Shown here piece by piece: positions 27,564 to 35,489 of a stretch of 64,000 nucleotides of DNA; position 1 is the stretch's first letter; each line of letters opens with the position of its first letter. The DNA comes from Bdellovibrionales bacterium (GTDB taxonomy: Bacteria > Bdellovibrionota > Bdellovibrionia > Bdellovibrionales > UBA1609). The notes beneath the pieces are model-generated. The model had not been told where the DNA came from. It made no database searches and was given only the letters and a program-made list of their open reading frames with translations. The DNA lies in assembly GCA_016714165.1 (NCBI GenBank), contig JADJNU010000002.1:682001-746000 (forward strand). Reading direction: 5' to 3'. Made by a program: the position numbers and the translations under genes.

Positions 27564-28457
27564 ATGCTTGCATCAATAATAATTCCTACCCACCGCCGCC
27601 ATCGTTCTGTCTTGAACCTTCTAAGCTCGCTAGAGAACCAGGATTTTCCGAGAGACGAATTTGAAATTCTTATTATCAGCAACCTTCCCGATCCGTCTCT
27701 TAGAAAGCAAATAGACAAACAGATTGGTGGACGTCTGCTTTATGATTTCTTTGAAGTGGGAGAGCTTGGCGTCAACAGAGCCCGAAATTTGGGCATTTCA
27801 AAAGCGAAGGGAAAGTTTCTCTTTTTTCTTGATGATGATTGTTTTGCCAATCAAACCTTCTATTTGAAGAAAGGAATTGAGCTACTCCGACGATGGCCAG
27901 AGGCCTCAGCTGTCGGTGGACCTTATTCTCTCGGTTCGAAGCCAAGTACGATAGAACAAGTTTACAACGGTATTTGCCGTCAATGGCTTGAGAATTCGGT
28001 TCGAAAAAGCGGGTATACCGTTAATCTTGTCGGAGGAAATATGGTATTCCACGCGGGCGTTTTCTCGAGTGGCCTTCGTTTTAACGAAAGCATTGTCTTT
28101 GGTGGCGCTGAAACTGAACTCAATTCGCGACTCGTGCAGCAGGGCTATCGTTTAAAGTATGATCCCAATTTTTCGATTGAGCATCGTGTCCATTTGACTT
28201 TGCGGACTTTCTTCTCCAAAGCATTTTGGCAGGGATTCGGGGCTCAAAGGCGCGAACAGGCGAATCTCCCACCAGGTATCGGCCTTTCCTCTATATTCTC
28301 CGCTTGCCCCTATCCATCCAAACTGAATGAATTCTATTTGTCTTTTTTTAACCATGGATTTCAGATGGGTCAGGAATGGGCCAAGCGCCACTTGGAAGGA
28401 CGCCCCAAGCTTATTGAGTTAGCTACACTCTTTATTTTTTATTTAAAAAAGATCTAG
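27564..28457 (+). CDS. GT2 glycosyltransferase
   Basis: About 297 residues: ASIIIPTHRRHRSVLNLLSS start, GVNRARNLGISKAKGKFLFF followed by LDDD (metal-binding motif), and GGNMVFHAGVFSSGLRFNES and FGGAETELNSRL in the acceptor region. The C-terminus ends with a short hydrophobic stretch (IELATLFIFYLKKI). The frame opens at TTG 27558; the ATG at 27564 is preferred. It precedes the radical-SAM-like/GT2 fusion by about 70 bases, on the same strand. It resembles the minus-strand GT2 at 32.1-33.0 kb (shared RARNLG and LDDD patterns), suggesting paralogues. Confidence 0.88.
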   Translation: MLASIIIPTHRRHRSVLNLLSSLENQDFPRDEFEILIISNLPDPSLRKQIDKQIGGRLLYDFFEVGELGVNRARNLGISKAKGKFLFFLDDDCFANQTFYLKKGIELLRRWPEASAVGGPYSLGSKPSTIEQVYNGICRQWLENSVRKSGYTVNLVGGNMVFHAGVFSSGLRFNESIVFGGAETELNSRLVQQGYRLKYDPNFSIEHRVHLTLRTFFSKAFWQGFGAQRREQANLPPGIGLSSIFSACPYPSKLNEFYLSFFNHGFQMGQEWAKRHLEGRPKLIELATLFIFYLKKI

Positions 28458-28528
28458 AGTTCAAAAGATACAAGAAATGGATCAAATTGAAGGCTGGTCA
28501 CTAAAACAACATCAAGGATACTTTGGTC

Positions 28529-30088
28529 ATGCAACGAGATCCTGTCGCTCTAGATCCATTAAACAGTGAACTTGGCCCGTGTAACAACATTACCGATTGG
28601 CAAGGCCGACTCTATTTTTTGCCCTTTTCTCAAGAAGAGAAGTGCCTTTGTGGAAAATGCTTTGAAACTGGGGGTCTCAGTGACAATAAATCACGATCAG
28701 AGATTTTCCTTAGTCTTGATAAAGCAAAAAGGGGTGAATATTTCGGAGTGATTTTTCCTTGCTACCTGATGTTGCAAGAAGATGCCCCGGAAATCATCAG
28801 TGCGGCAAAGCAACGTGGTCTTAAAGTCTTTGCACAGGTATCCGCGATAGTTTGGGTGAGTGAATTTCGAGACACTCTCGTAAAATTGGTTGAACAGGGG
28901 CTCCTTCTCAATGTTATCCTCGGTAGGCCTGGAGTTGCTGAAAATGAATTTATCAGCTACACCTTGTCTTCACTTCAGTATGTCTACTTTACTCTTGTCG
29001 GGGAAAACTTCGGCGGCCTATCGAAATACGTCGCTCAACTTCCTCAACCAGTTTTAAATCAGCTTCATTTCTACTTTCCTCTCGATCCTATTGAAACTCG
29101 CAGAATGCTTCTCACTCCCAGTATTCATGAGTCATTGAGGAAAATATCGAACCACGTGAGACGAAAGAACAAACATTTGTCGATTCGAGGTCCGAAGGGC
29201 GTGGATATCTTTGAACCACACATCCCATCGGACCGAGATTTAGAACCCGAACTGAATCCTTCATTTGAATCACAAGTTGCGTCGACTGAATCAATTGAAG
29301 TTTCTGTGATTATTCCAAGCTTCAATTGCAAAAGCTATATCAAAAATGTTGTTCGTCATATTTTCAAGCAAAGTCTGAGCCCAGATAAATATGAAGTTAT
29401 CATCGTTGACGATGGAAGCAATGATGGAACCCAAGAGGATTTTTTTAAATTTGTTACTCCCTTTCAAAATCAAAGAAACTTTAAATTTCTCTTTTTTTCA
29501 AGGTTAACTCCTCGAAAGCGAGGCGATAGCCAGTTTCGAGCAGGGATAGCCAGAAATGTTGGGGTCAAGCATTCTCGGGGTCGCATTCTCCTTTTTTTAG
29601 ATTCCGATATGTTGATCCCGGCGAATTATCTCTCCGATCTCATTTCAAAAATGAATGAATATGAAATTGTTCAGGGGAAGCGTCTTTTTCTCAACGAAGA
29701 TGTCAGCAATGAATTAACGAGCTACAATCTCATTGATCCTGAGATTGACACCTACCCTGAAGATCCCTATTGGGCCTCGTTTCAAAATTCAAGTGATTGG
29801 AATACGCTTCACAATCATTGGAAATACACCTGCACTCACTCACTTGCCGTAAAGGCCGCCGATTTTAAAAGGCTTGGATGGTTTAGAAAAACCTTTCTCT
29901 ACTACGGCTTTGAGGATGTCGATCTTGGTTACAGATTGGCAAAGGACGGAGCTCGCTTTTTATTGAGTGATACAGCCCTCTACCACTTGCACCCGCCTCC
30001 CTGCCAATCAGAATACGAAAGATCTCCTGTGCGCCGACAAATGATTTTGGCAAAAACCTGCCGGATTTTTTCACCACTCTCTCGATGA
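28529..30088 (+). CDS. Fusion protein: radical-SAM-like N-terminal domain plus GT2 glycosyltransferase
   Basis: About 519 residues in two parts. Residues 1-250 look like a TIM-barrel half of a radical SAM type protein (ISAAKQRGLKVFAQVSA, later LLLNVILGRPGVAENE and LSIRGPKGVDIFEPH), with Cys in CLCGKCF but no CxxxCxxC triad, so cluster binding is doubtful. Residues 270-510 are a GT2 domain (SVIIPSFNCKSYIKN, IIVDDGSNDGT, LFLDSDM, GFEDVDLGYRLAKDGARF). The protein stops at 30088, but the next frame continues in protein-like sequence (GFFHHSLDDSAYQDFRGLL) into the repeat protein. One base too many near AAAAA at 30052-30056, or the T6 run just after it, would explain this. Start ATG 28529 with AAGGA upstream. 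Confidence 0.82.
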   Translation: MQRDPVALDPLNSELGPCNNITDWQGRLYFLPFSQEEKCLCGKCFETGGLSDNKSRSEIFLSLDKAKRGEYFGVIFPCYLMLQEDAPEIISAAKQRGLKVFAQVSAIVWVSEFRDTLVKLVEQGLLLNVILGRPGVAENEFISYTLSSLQYVYFTLVGENFGGLSKYVAQLPQPVLNQLHFYFPLDPIETRRMLLTPSIHESLRKISNHVRRKNKHLSIRGPKGVDIFEPHIPSDRDLEPELNPSFESQVASTESIEVSVIIPSFNCKSYIKNVVRHIFKQSLSPDKYEVIIVDDGSNDGTQEDFFKFVTPFQNQRNFKFLFFSRLTPRKRGDSQFRAGIARNVGVKHSRGRILLFLDSDMLIPANYLSDLISKMNEYEIVQGKRLFLNEDVSNELTSYNLIDPEIDTYPEDPYWASFQNSSDWNTLHNHWKYTCTHSLAVKAADFKRLGWFRKTFLYYGFEDVDLGYRLAKDGARFLLSDTALYHLHPPPCQSEYERSPVRRQMILAKTCRIFSPLSR

Positions 30089-30116
30089 TTCTGCCTATCA
30101 AGACTTTCGAGGCCTT

Positions 30117-30968
30117 TTGGCACCAACTGAGTCTTTTACAATTTCTCTTCCGACAATTAGCAAACATCGCACCTCGTTTTGGTTTTCCCATTACCTTCAA
30201 ATGATGAAATGGAGGTTAATGTGGTTTTTGCTTCATCCCGCACCAAAATCAGGAGTGCGCCTCACAGGAGGGCTTCTTCGCAGAACTTATTGGCGCATCA
30301 TTTGGCCAAGTGCTTGCTGGCTCCTTTGGCGAGTGAAAGTGATTTCCAACTGGCTTTATTGGCGTAGTTATGGTCTTTCCCATCTTTTGCGCTGGAAGGT
30401 TCTCGGCACACTCCGTTGGAAAATCCTGATGCCAGCGTATCACAAGGGTCTCTTGCCAGCCTGCTCCACCATTTATTACAGGGGTCTCATGCCCGCGTAT
30501 CACAAGGGTCTCATGCCCGTGTATTACAAGGGTCTCATGCCCGTGTATTACAAGGGTCTCATGCCCGTGTATTACAAGGGTCTCATGCCGACCTATTACA
30601 AAAGCGTTCATTCCGTACATGACAACCCCTTCATTCGTCTTTACTGGCGGATTATCTGGCCTTCACTTTGTTGGTCCTTCTGGCGCATAAAAGGTCTATT
30701 GCTCATTTTGAGCTTTTTCAAGAATTGGGCTTTTTGGCGGCTGTTTGAATTGAGAGGATTTCTCTATTGCAAAGTTTGGGGTACATTCAAATGGAAAATC
30801 GCGGTTCCCTTTTATCAAATAGGAGTGCGAGGGTTCTTCCACAAGATTCTTGTACCAGGATTGTGGCTAGCCTTTGATTTATCTCTGCCTATCAGAAAGC
30901 CTTTTTACGTGCTGAGTTATCAATATCGAAAACGAATTCTTGGGCAGACTATGGAAAAAAGCGGTTAA
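30117..30968 (+). CDS. Trp/Tyr-rich basic protein with two long modules and a tandem octapeptide repeat
   Basis: 283 residues from ATG, but the same frame is open from 30045 and reads naturally out of the preceding glycosyltransferase, so it is probably that protein's C-terminal extension after a frameshift. Module A (from 30285) begins TYWRIIWPSACWLLWRVK; module B (from 30639) begins LYWRIIWPSLCWSFWRIK; both continue through a similar W-R/K pattern to KWKI/RWKI. Between them are seven copies of an eight-residue unit LMPVYYKG. The protein is strongly basic and aromatic, which suggests membrane-interface or polyanion contact. I know no named family for it. No catalytic motif is visible. Confidence 0.7.
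   Translation: MAPTESFTISLPTISKHRTSFWFSHYLQMMKWRLMWFLLHPAPKSGVRLTGGLLRRTYWRIIWPSACWLLWRVKVISNWLYWRSYGLSHLLRWKVLGTLRWKILMPAYHKGLLPACSTIYYRGLMPAYHKGLMPVYYKGLMPVYYKGLMPVYYKGLMPTYYKSVHSVHDNPFIRLYWRIIWPSLCWSFWRIKGLLLILSFFKNWAFWRLFELRGFLYCKVWGTFKWKIAVPFYQIGVRGFFHKILVPGLWLAFDLSLPIRKPFYVLSYQYRKRILGQTMEKSG
30426..30605 (+). repeat. 24-bp minisatellite encoding LMPVYYKG
   Basis: Seven in-frame units start at 30426, 30450, 30486, 30510, 30534, 30558 and 30582. Units 4-6 are identical (CTCATGCCCGTGTATTACAA plus GGGT); unit 2 carries a 12-base insertion (encoding CSTI); the outer units are diverged. Near-identity of the inner copies suggests recent expansion by slippage or unequal crossing over, in multiples that keep the reading frame. 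Copy number may vary among strains. Confidence 0.97.
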
Positions 30969-30991
30969 ATGTCCTCATGAGAGACAAAATA

Positions 30992-31357
30992 TCAGAGGGA
31001 ATTACTGACCTCTTGAACTGTAACCCAATTTTTCATTTCTTTGATGGCTTTAAAATGATGGCAGTTGGTACAAGGGATATCTGAGCGCTCCATCGCCTCC
31101 CCAGCTAACATCCGGCGACCATATTGCATTTTTTCATTGTTAATAGCTTCAAATAAAGTTGGATAGTCAAAGACGCTCCCAAAATCTCCCCAATAGTTAG
31201 CACAGCAGCCCAGTATCTTTCCGTCAGCGTGAATTTGTGGTTGGGTCCATAGCTGATAGCATATTCCCTTATAATACTGATTTTTATTGGCCTCCAAGCG
31301 AACAATGGTTTCAGCCAAAGATTGCTCTTGATCGACAGATTGAATTTCTTCGCTCAT
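30992..31357 (-). CDS. SPASM-like C-terminal part of a radical SAM protein
   Basis: 121 residues with the Cys-rich pattern of SPASM auxiliary cluster domains: GICYQLWTQPQIHADGKILG, then CC, then CTNCHHFKAIK near the end. It is the natural continuation of the radical SAM core encoded just upstream, in a different frame. The ATG overlaps the upstream TGA (ATGA), so either this is a real two-gene split with coupled translation or a one-base loss broke a single gene. Fused homologues would be expected to read straight through. Confidence 0.65.
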   Translation of the reverse strand: MSEEIQSVDQEQSLAETIVRLEANKNQYYKGICYQLWTQPQIHADGKILGCCANYWGDFGSVFDYPTLFEAINNEKMQYGRRMLAGEAMERSDIPCTNCHHFKAIKEMKNWVTVQEVSNSL

Positions 31358-32022
31358 ACCTGAATGACCTCTCCTTCATCATTTTTAGCCGCCAATTTTT
31401 CATCCCAAGAGACCTTGGTATAAAATTCCATACCTAGCTCAGAAGCCAGTTCTTTCGCCCGATTCAGTTCATGTTTGTTGTGTTGAAACATCACAAATTG
31501 CCAAGTTAATCGTGGAAGGGGACTTCTATAGGCTGTTTTGAAATCATTGAGGCGACGAATGTTTGCTATAACTCGATCAAAATTTCCTCTTATCCGGTAT
31601 TGCACATACGTTTCTTGCGAGGCTCCATCTATAGAACAGGTCAAGGCCTTTACGCGATACTTCACCAAGCCTTCAAGTGCCTCCTCCGAAACATTGTTGA
31701 AATTGACGCCATTGTAGGCCACTAGTTCAATTTTTTTCTTGAACGCATAATTCATGATTTTAACAATATCTGGGTTGAGAAAAATTTCGCCCCAATTTGA
31801 TAGTTCAATTTCTTTAAGCCAATCCGCCCCGTCAACGATCCGCTTAAAATCATCTATTTTCAGGAATTTTGAACCCACGACGCTTTTGTGTATGAGGCCT
31901 TGAGATGTCGGGCAAGACGGGCACTTCAGTTGACAATAGGACGACGCCTCGATCCGAATCTCCTTGGGATAGGCCAGGGAGATATCAACATCTGCATTCT
32001 TTTCATCAAATGCCTTTGCACC
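31354..32022 (-). pseudogene. Radical SAM core, apparently disrupted at both ends
   Basis: The frame open from 32022 contains the radical SAM motif CQLKCPSC (CxxxCxxC, around 31911-31937), preceded by YPKEIRIEASSY, and then the core barrel (IELSNWGEIFLNPDI, later ALTCSIDGASQETY). It holds no ATG/GTG/TTG before the Cys motif: a TGA stands just upstream at 32025-32023, and an ATG at 32026 is one base out of frame. The first in-frame Met (near 31878) would omit the cluster site. The frame stops at 31354 next to the SPASM part. Homologues modify peptides or sugars. Here it is either frameshifted or wrongly sequenced. Confidence 0.7.
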
Positions 32023-32078
32023 TCATTTGGCTTTGAACCAGAAAACTGAAATATCTTTTGCTGAACTCCAAGCCATGA

Positions 32079-33002
32079 CTATACAATTCCCTTCGCAAAA
32101 CTTGATTTCTTCCTTTCCCAAACAAGCATTTTCTCAAAAGTGACAAGCCTTTTTTGGGAACCAACAACCAAAGCCAAAAAATAGCAAAATAGCCCTCCAA
32201 TCAGAGCCCAGCCTTTTGAAGTGTGCAAGCTAATGCAATGAAGGTCCAAAATCTTGCCTACCAGCGTCCAAGTCTGTCTCATTGAAAATGTCGAACTTCC
32301 ACTTCGATTTGATTGATCTCTAGCAATTCCGTGACGAAAAGCATTTGTAAAAAGTCTCAGAAACCCACCTTGGAATTCATGAACAACCGAAAGCTCCTCA
32401 AGCAACAAGGGAGGGCAACCCAGAAAACTCAGCCGTTGGCACAAACGATCCTCTTCCGCCGCATCTTGAGCAGCTTCAGCAAACCCACCCGCTCTCTGAA
32501 ATAATTGCCGTCCAACGAGGAAACAGCCGCCCAGAAGCAAAGGACTGCACGCACCCCCCCCTGCTCGACTTTTCATTAACCAAAGCCCAGCGGCAGCATT
32601 GTATATGATCTCAGAGATCTTTGCCTCAGGCCTGTTCAGATAGTAGCCGCCCGCGGCCACCTCCGAATTACTTTCGAAATCTAGCATCCAAATTTCAGCC
32701 CAAAATTGAAAATGAGGAATTTGGACATCATCGTCAAGAAACAAAAGATTCTCTCCCCTGGAATGCTCAACTCCCAAATTTCTTGCCCGATTCGTTCCAA
32801 TTTTATTTGAGCCAATATATTTTACCGGAATATCGCAATCGCTAAATCTCTCAACCGTCTCTTTTACATTAATATTACAGGGATTGCAGACGACAATAAC
32901 TTCAACCGACCGCCCAACAGGGATATTCTCCCTGAGAGAGTTGAGAGTCCTATTCAAGATTTCACGTCGACCAGATGTCGGGATGATAATTGAAATATCC
33001 AA
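32079..33002 (-). CDS. GT2 glycosyltransferase with an internal G8 tract
   Basis: 307 residues: DISIIIPTSGRREILNRTLN start, NRARNLGVEHSRGENLLFL then DDD, and an acceptor-region EED (AAEEDRLCQRLSFLG). A hydrophobic patch near the C-terminus (LIGGLFCYFLALVVG) suggests membrane attachment. The coding strand contains eight consecutive G (32554-32561 on the complement) in RAGGGACS, a potential slippage site that could switch the gene off; here the frame is intact. It lies upstream of the broken radical SAM gene on the same strand. Confidence 0.88.
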   Translation of the reverse strand: MDISIIIPTSGRREILNRTLNSLRENIPVGRSVEVIVVCNPCNINVKETVERFSDCDIPVKYIGSNKIGTNRARNLGVEHSRGENLLFLDDDVQIPHFQFWAEIWMLDFESNSEVAAGGYYLNRPEAKISEIIYNAAAGLWLMKSRAGGGACSPLLLGGCFLVGRQLFQRAGGFAEAAQDAAEEDRLCQRLSFLGCPPLLLEELSVVHEFQGGFLRLFTNAFRHGIARDQSNRSGSSTFSMRQTWTLVGKILDLHCISLHTSKGWALIGGLFCYFLALVVGSQKRLVTFEKMLVWERKKSSFAKGIV

Positions 33003-33125
33003 AATTCCTCCGTCCCATTCTGTTCACTTCAATTTTTGGATGGTAAATACTTTCCATCAAAATCTGGAGTGAATCAATGCTTGTTCGAAGGAATGGGAGA
33101 AAACTACAAATATTTTCCTTTTAAT

Positions 33126-35051
33126 TTAGAAATTTTTGTCATAGGCAAAGAGAAAAAATAAATTATCTCTGATGGTAAAATCAAGAGGCGGGTGCGCTGA
33201 AATTCCAATCTCAGGAACCTCGGAGGAAACCAAAAAGGACTGAAATTTCTCTCTCACGGTCCCCCACGACATTGAATCATCATAAACGCTGACGAAGCCG
33301 TCCGATCTCTCGACCATCAGGTCCTCAAGCGAAGCTAATGCACCATTATTAGAAATTGAATAAAAGTACACCGATCGACCAAATATTGAAGGAACCAGAT
33401 CACGTGGCTGAACATACCTTGGCACTGCGAACGAGGGTGCTTCTATCAGGCGAATCACTCTGTCAAGATCAGCGACATTGATTTTTCTGTAAGTTTTTCC
33501 CATCCAATCAGTCGCTACCGTTCTATTTTCGTCAATTTTGAATCTTGCTCCGCGCGCATACACTCCATTTCCAAATGATAAATAGGACCGACTCAGCAGA
33601 CCACTGATCTGCGGTTCTAAAAAATTCATCTTTTTTGTGTAAAAAACGAAGTTCGGAGAGGCTTCAAGCAATTGAGAAAAAGCATCCCTATTTTGTGCAC
33701 CCTGATTAGGCCCGACAAAAGCCAAAACAGCTTCGTGATCGGGAATGCTGCCAACGACATCATAATAGCGCACCCGACCCTGCTTATCGAAGTATCGTGT
33801 CATATCTTCAATAAACTGTACCTGATCCCAATTCCCACTCCGGGAAAAGACTCGGGCCACGGACCACCCAATAGATAACAGGCACAAGCCTACGACCAGG
33901 ATCTCAGCATATTTGTACCGTTCTGAAAATCCAGGATTCCATGACTTAACCACGTAAGTTAATTTAAAAAAAATATACGTGACGAAGCGCACTCCAGGAA
34001 GACTCAGCACAGGAAGCAAGCCAACTAATAAAAAGGGATATTTCTCTGGAAAAATGACAAAAACGCAAATAAGACAAAAACAGTACAGATAGTAAGAAGA
34101 GATACGATCAGCCCAGTTTTTTCCTGACAAAGCCCGGCGAAACATTCGGGCAATTGCAAATACAATTGGCAAATAAATCAACAAACTCCAGACCACGTTT
34201 TCCTGCAAAAAATACCGAACATGAAAAAAGGACTCGGGAGAAAAATATTCGGGCATTCCTGCTCCATGGCCTATCGATTCGGACAAATAATCGATAGTGC
34301 CAAAGAAGACCTGAAAAAAATCTGTTTTAAACCCAAAATATTGAATTAGGATCAATCCAATCAAGAATAGATCAAGTTCTGCTCGTAGCTTACGCAGAAT
34401 TCCAGTACTTAGCTCCACCCTCCTTTGTAAGTGAACTCCCTGAATACTGACAAAATAGAGAACATGTAAAGAGACGAATATAACTGTGCCCTTTATCGTC
34501 GTTGCCAACAAAAGACTTTCCAAAAGAACAAGACCCAAAACTTGTAAATTGCCTGGAGCCTTGCCACCTTTTCGATAAAGCCAGTACTTAAAGTAATACC
34601 AAATTATGAGAAGATGCCAGGTCGCAGCCAAATTGTCGGCCCTGATCCTAAATCCTCGTTCTACATAAAAGCTGAAGCCCAAAATGAAAAGAATGGTTAA
34701 GGTCTCTAAGCGGGGGCGACGAAAAACCATCCGGTAGAGAGATGCTGCCAAGATAAGATTGAGAACTCCCACGAGACCAAAAATAAATCTTGAAAAAAGA
34801 ATTGAATTGGCCTCGTGAAACTCAAACAGCGAAATGAACCGAAGAAACACAGAAAACAGCAACTTATAGGCCTGTCCACGATCTATGGTGTCAGTGGATC
34901 TCGTGATCAATAGAGAAAAAAGCTCAGAATCCGCAAAATAGATTTTTTGAGAGAGCCATACAAAAAGACAACACGAAAAGGCCACCAAAGCCCACTGGTA
35001 AAAACCAAAGAACCTTGAAAGCCCTTCAATAACCGCCTTCAATTGCTTCAC
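33126..35051 (-). CDS. Polytopic membrane protein, GT-C/ArnT-like glycosyltransferase candidate
   Basis: About 641 residues with roughly 10 or more membrane segments in the first two-thirds and a soluble C-terminal domain of about 200 residues. The first loop has YFADSELFSLLI, an acidic pair after the first helix as in GT-C enzymes that take sugars from polyprenyl-phosphate donors; FRIRADNLAATWHLLIIW follows. Overall similarity is weak, so this is a candidate only. The frame opens at 35114, inside the DUF5989 gene; GTG 35051 or TTG 35042 (GGAG upstream) is more plausible. It follows the carbamoyltransferase group on the same strand. Confidence 0.72.
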   Translation of the reverse strand: MKQLKAVIEGLSRFFGFYQWALVAFSCCLFVWLSQKIYFADSELFSLLITRSTDTIDRGQAYKLLFSVFLRFISLFEFHEANSILFSRFIFGLVGVLNLILAASLYRMVFRRPRLETLTILFILGFSFYVERGFRIRADNLAATWHLLIIWYYFKYWLYRKGGKAPGNLQVLGLVLLESLLLATTIKGTVIFVSLHVLYFVSIQGVHLQRRVELSTGILRKLRAELDLFLIGLILIQYFGFKTDFFQVFFGTIDYLSESIGHGAGMPEYFSPESFFHVRYFLQENVVWSLLIYLPIVFAIARMFRRALSGKNWADRISSYYLYCFCLICVFVIFPEKYPFLLVGLLPVLSLPGVRFVTYIFFKLTYVVKSWNPGFSERYKYAEILVVGLCLLSIGWSVARVFSRSGNWDQVQFIEDMTRYFDKQGRVRYYDVVGSIPDHEAVLAFVGPNQGAQNRDAFSQLLEASPNFVFYTKKMNFLEPQISGLLSRSYLSFGNGVYARGARFKIDENRTVATDWMGKTYRKINVADLDRVIRLIEAPSFAVPRYVQPRDLVPSIFGRSVYFYSISNNGALASLEDLMVERSDGFVSVYDDSMSWGTVREKFQSFLVSSEVPEIGISAHPPLDFTIRDNLFFLFAYDKNF

Positions 35052-35067
35052 TCCGTTTAACCCTGCT

Positions 35068-35223
35068 CTAAAAAAGTGGGTAAACAAATGGCGCCAAAGG
35101 ACTCGTCTGGGCAAAAATAAGCAGAAGACCCAAAAGTACCATCACTAAAATAATGGGTGCTAACCAAAATTTCTTCCGAACTTTCATAAAGCCCCAGAGG
35201 TCTATAAGAAGATCTTTTATCAA
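35068..35223 (-). CDS. DUF5989 small membrane protein
   Basis: 51 residues: LLIDLWGFMKVRKKFWLAPI followed by a single hydrophobic helix and the ending APFVYPLF. This is the pattern of the DUF5989 family, short one-helix proteins encoded beside carbamoyltransferase and SxtJ-like genes. The TTG start (35223) has GGAG 8 bases upstream and overlaps the TGA of the SxtJ-like gene (TTGA). Function is unknown; co-occurrence suggests a helper in carbamoylated glycan or metabolite assembly. It is too short for ordinary gene-length cutoffs. Confidence 0.88.
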   Translation of the reverse strand: MIKDLLIDLWGFMKVRKKFWLAPIILVMVLLGLLLIFAQTSPLAPFVYPLF

Positions 35224-35453
35224 TAGGGAAACTCCATGTGTTGTGGATCCAATTTATCACTGATTTCTCGGTAACTCACTCTTCCTTTTTCCCATTTTAA
35301 CTGAAGTGGATCGTGCCCCAAAAGACGCCATAAGAGACCAACAGGAGTGATAATTAAACAGTAAAATACGGATAACCAAAACCCAGAGACAATCCGCCCC
35401 AAGATCTCGCTAAACTTCATCCAAAGATGATAAATGCGCTTCAGCCTGCTCAT
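35220..35453 (-). CDS. SxtJ-like small membrane protein
   Basis: 77 residues with a predicted amphipathic start (MKFSEILGRIVSGFWLSVFY), one membrane segment (CLIITPVGLLWRLLG) and a soluble tail. Length and position between a carbamoyltransferase and a DUF5989 protein match the SxtJ-type membrane proteins of such operons, though it is shorter than most. Its function is not established. The stop overlaps the DUF5989 start by four bases. Confidence 0.7.
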   Translation of the reverse strand: MSRLKRIYHLWMKFSEILGRIVSGFWLSVFYCLIITPVGLLWRLLGHDPLQLKWEKGRVSYREISDKLDPQHMEFPY

Positions 35454-35489
35454 CGTTCTCGATTTGCTCCATCAAAAAGTCTAGAAAAC

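Noticed and set aside
28458..28610. Alternative N-terminus for the radical-SAM-like/GT2 protein from ATG 28475
   Set aside because: The frame MDQIEGWSLKQHQGYFGHAT reads plausibly but stops at a TGA after 28560 and would need another frameshift; support is too weak.
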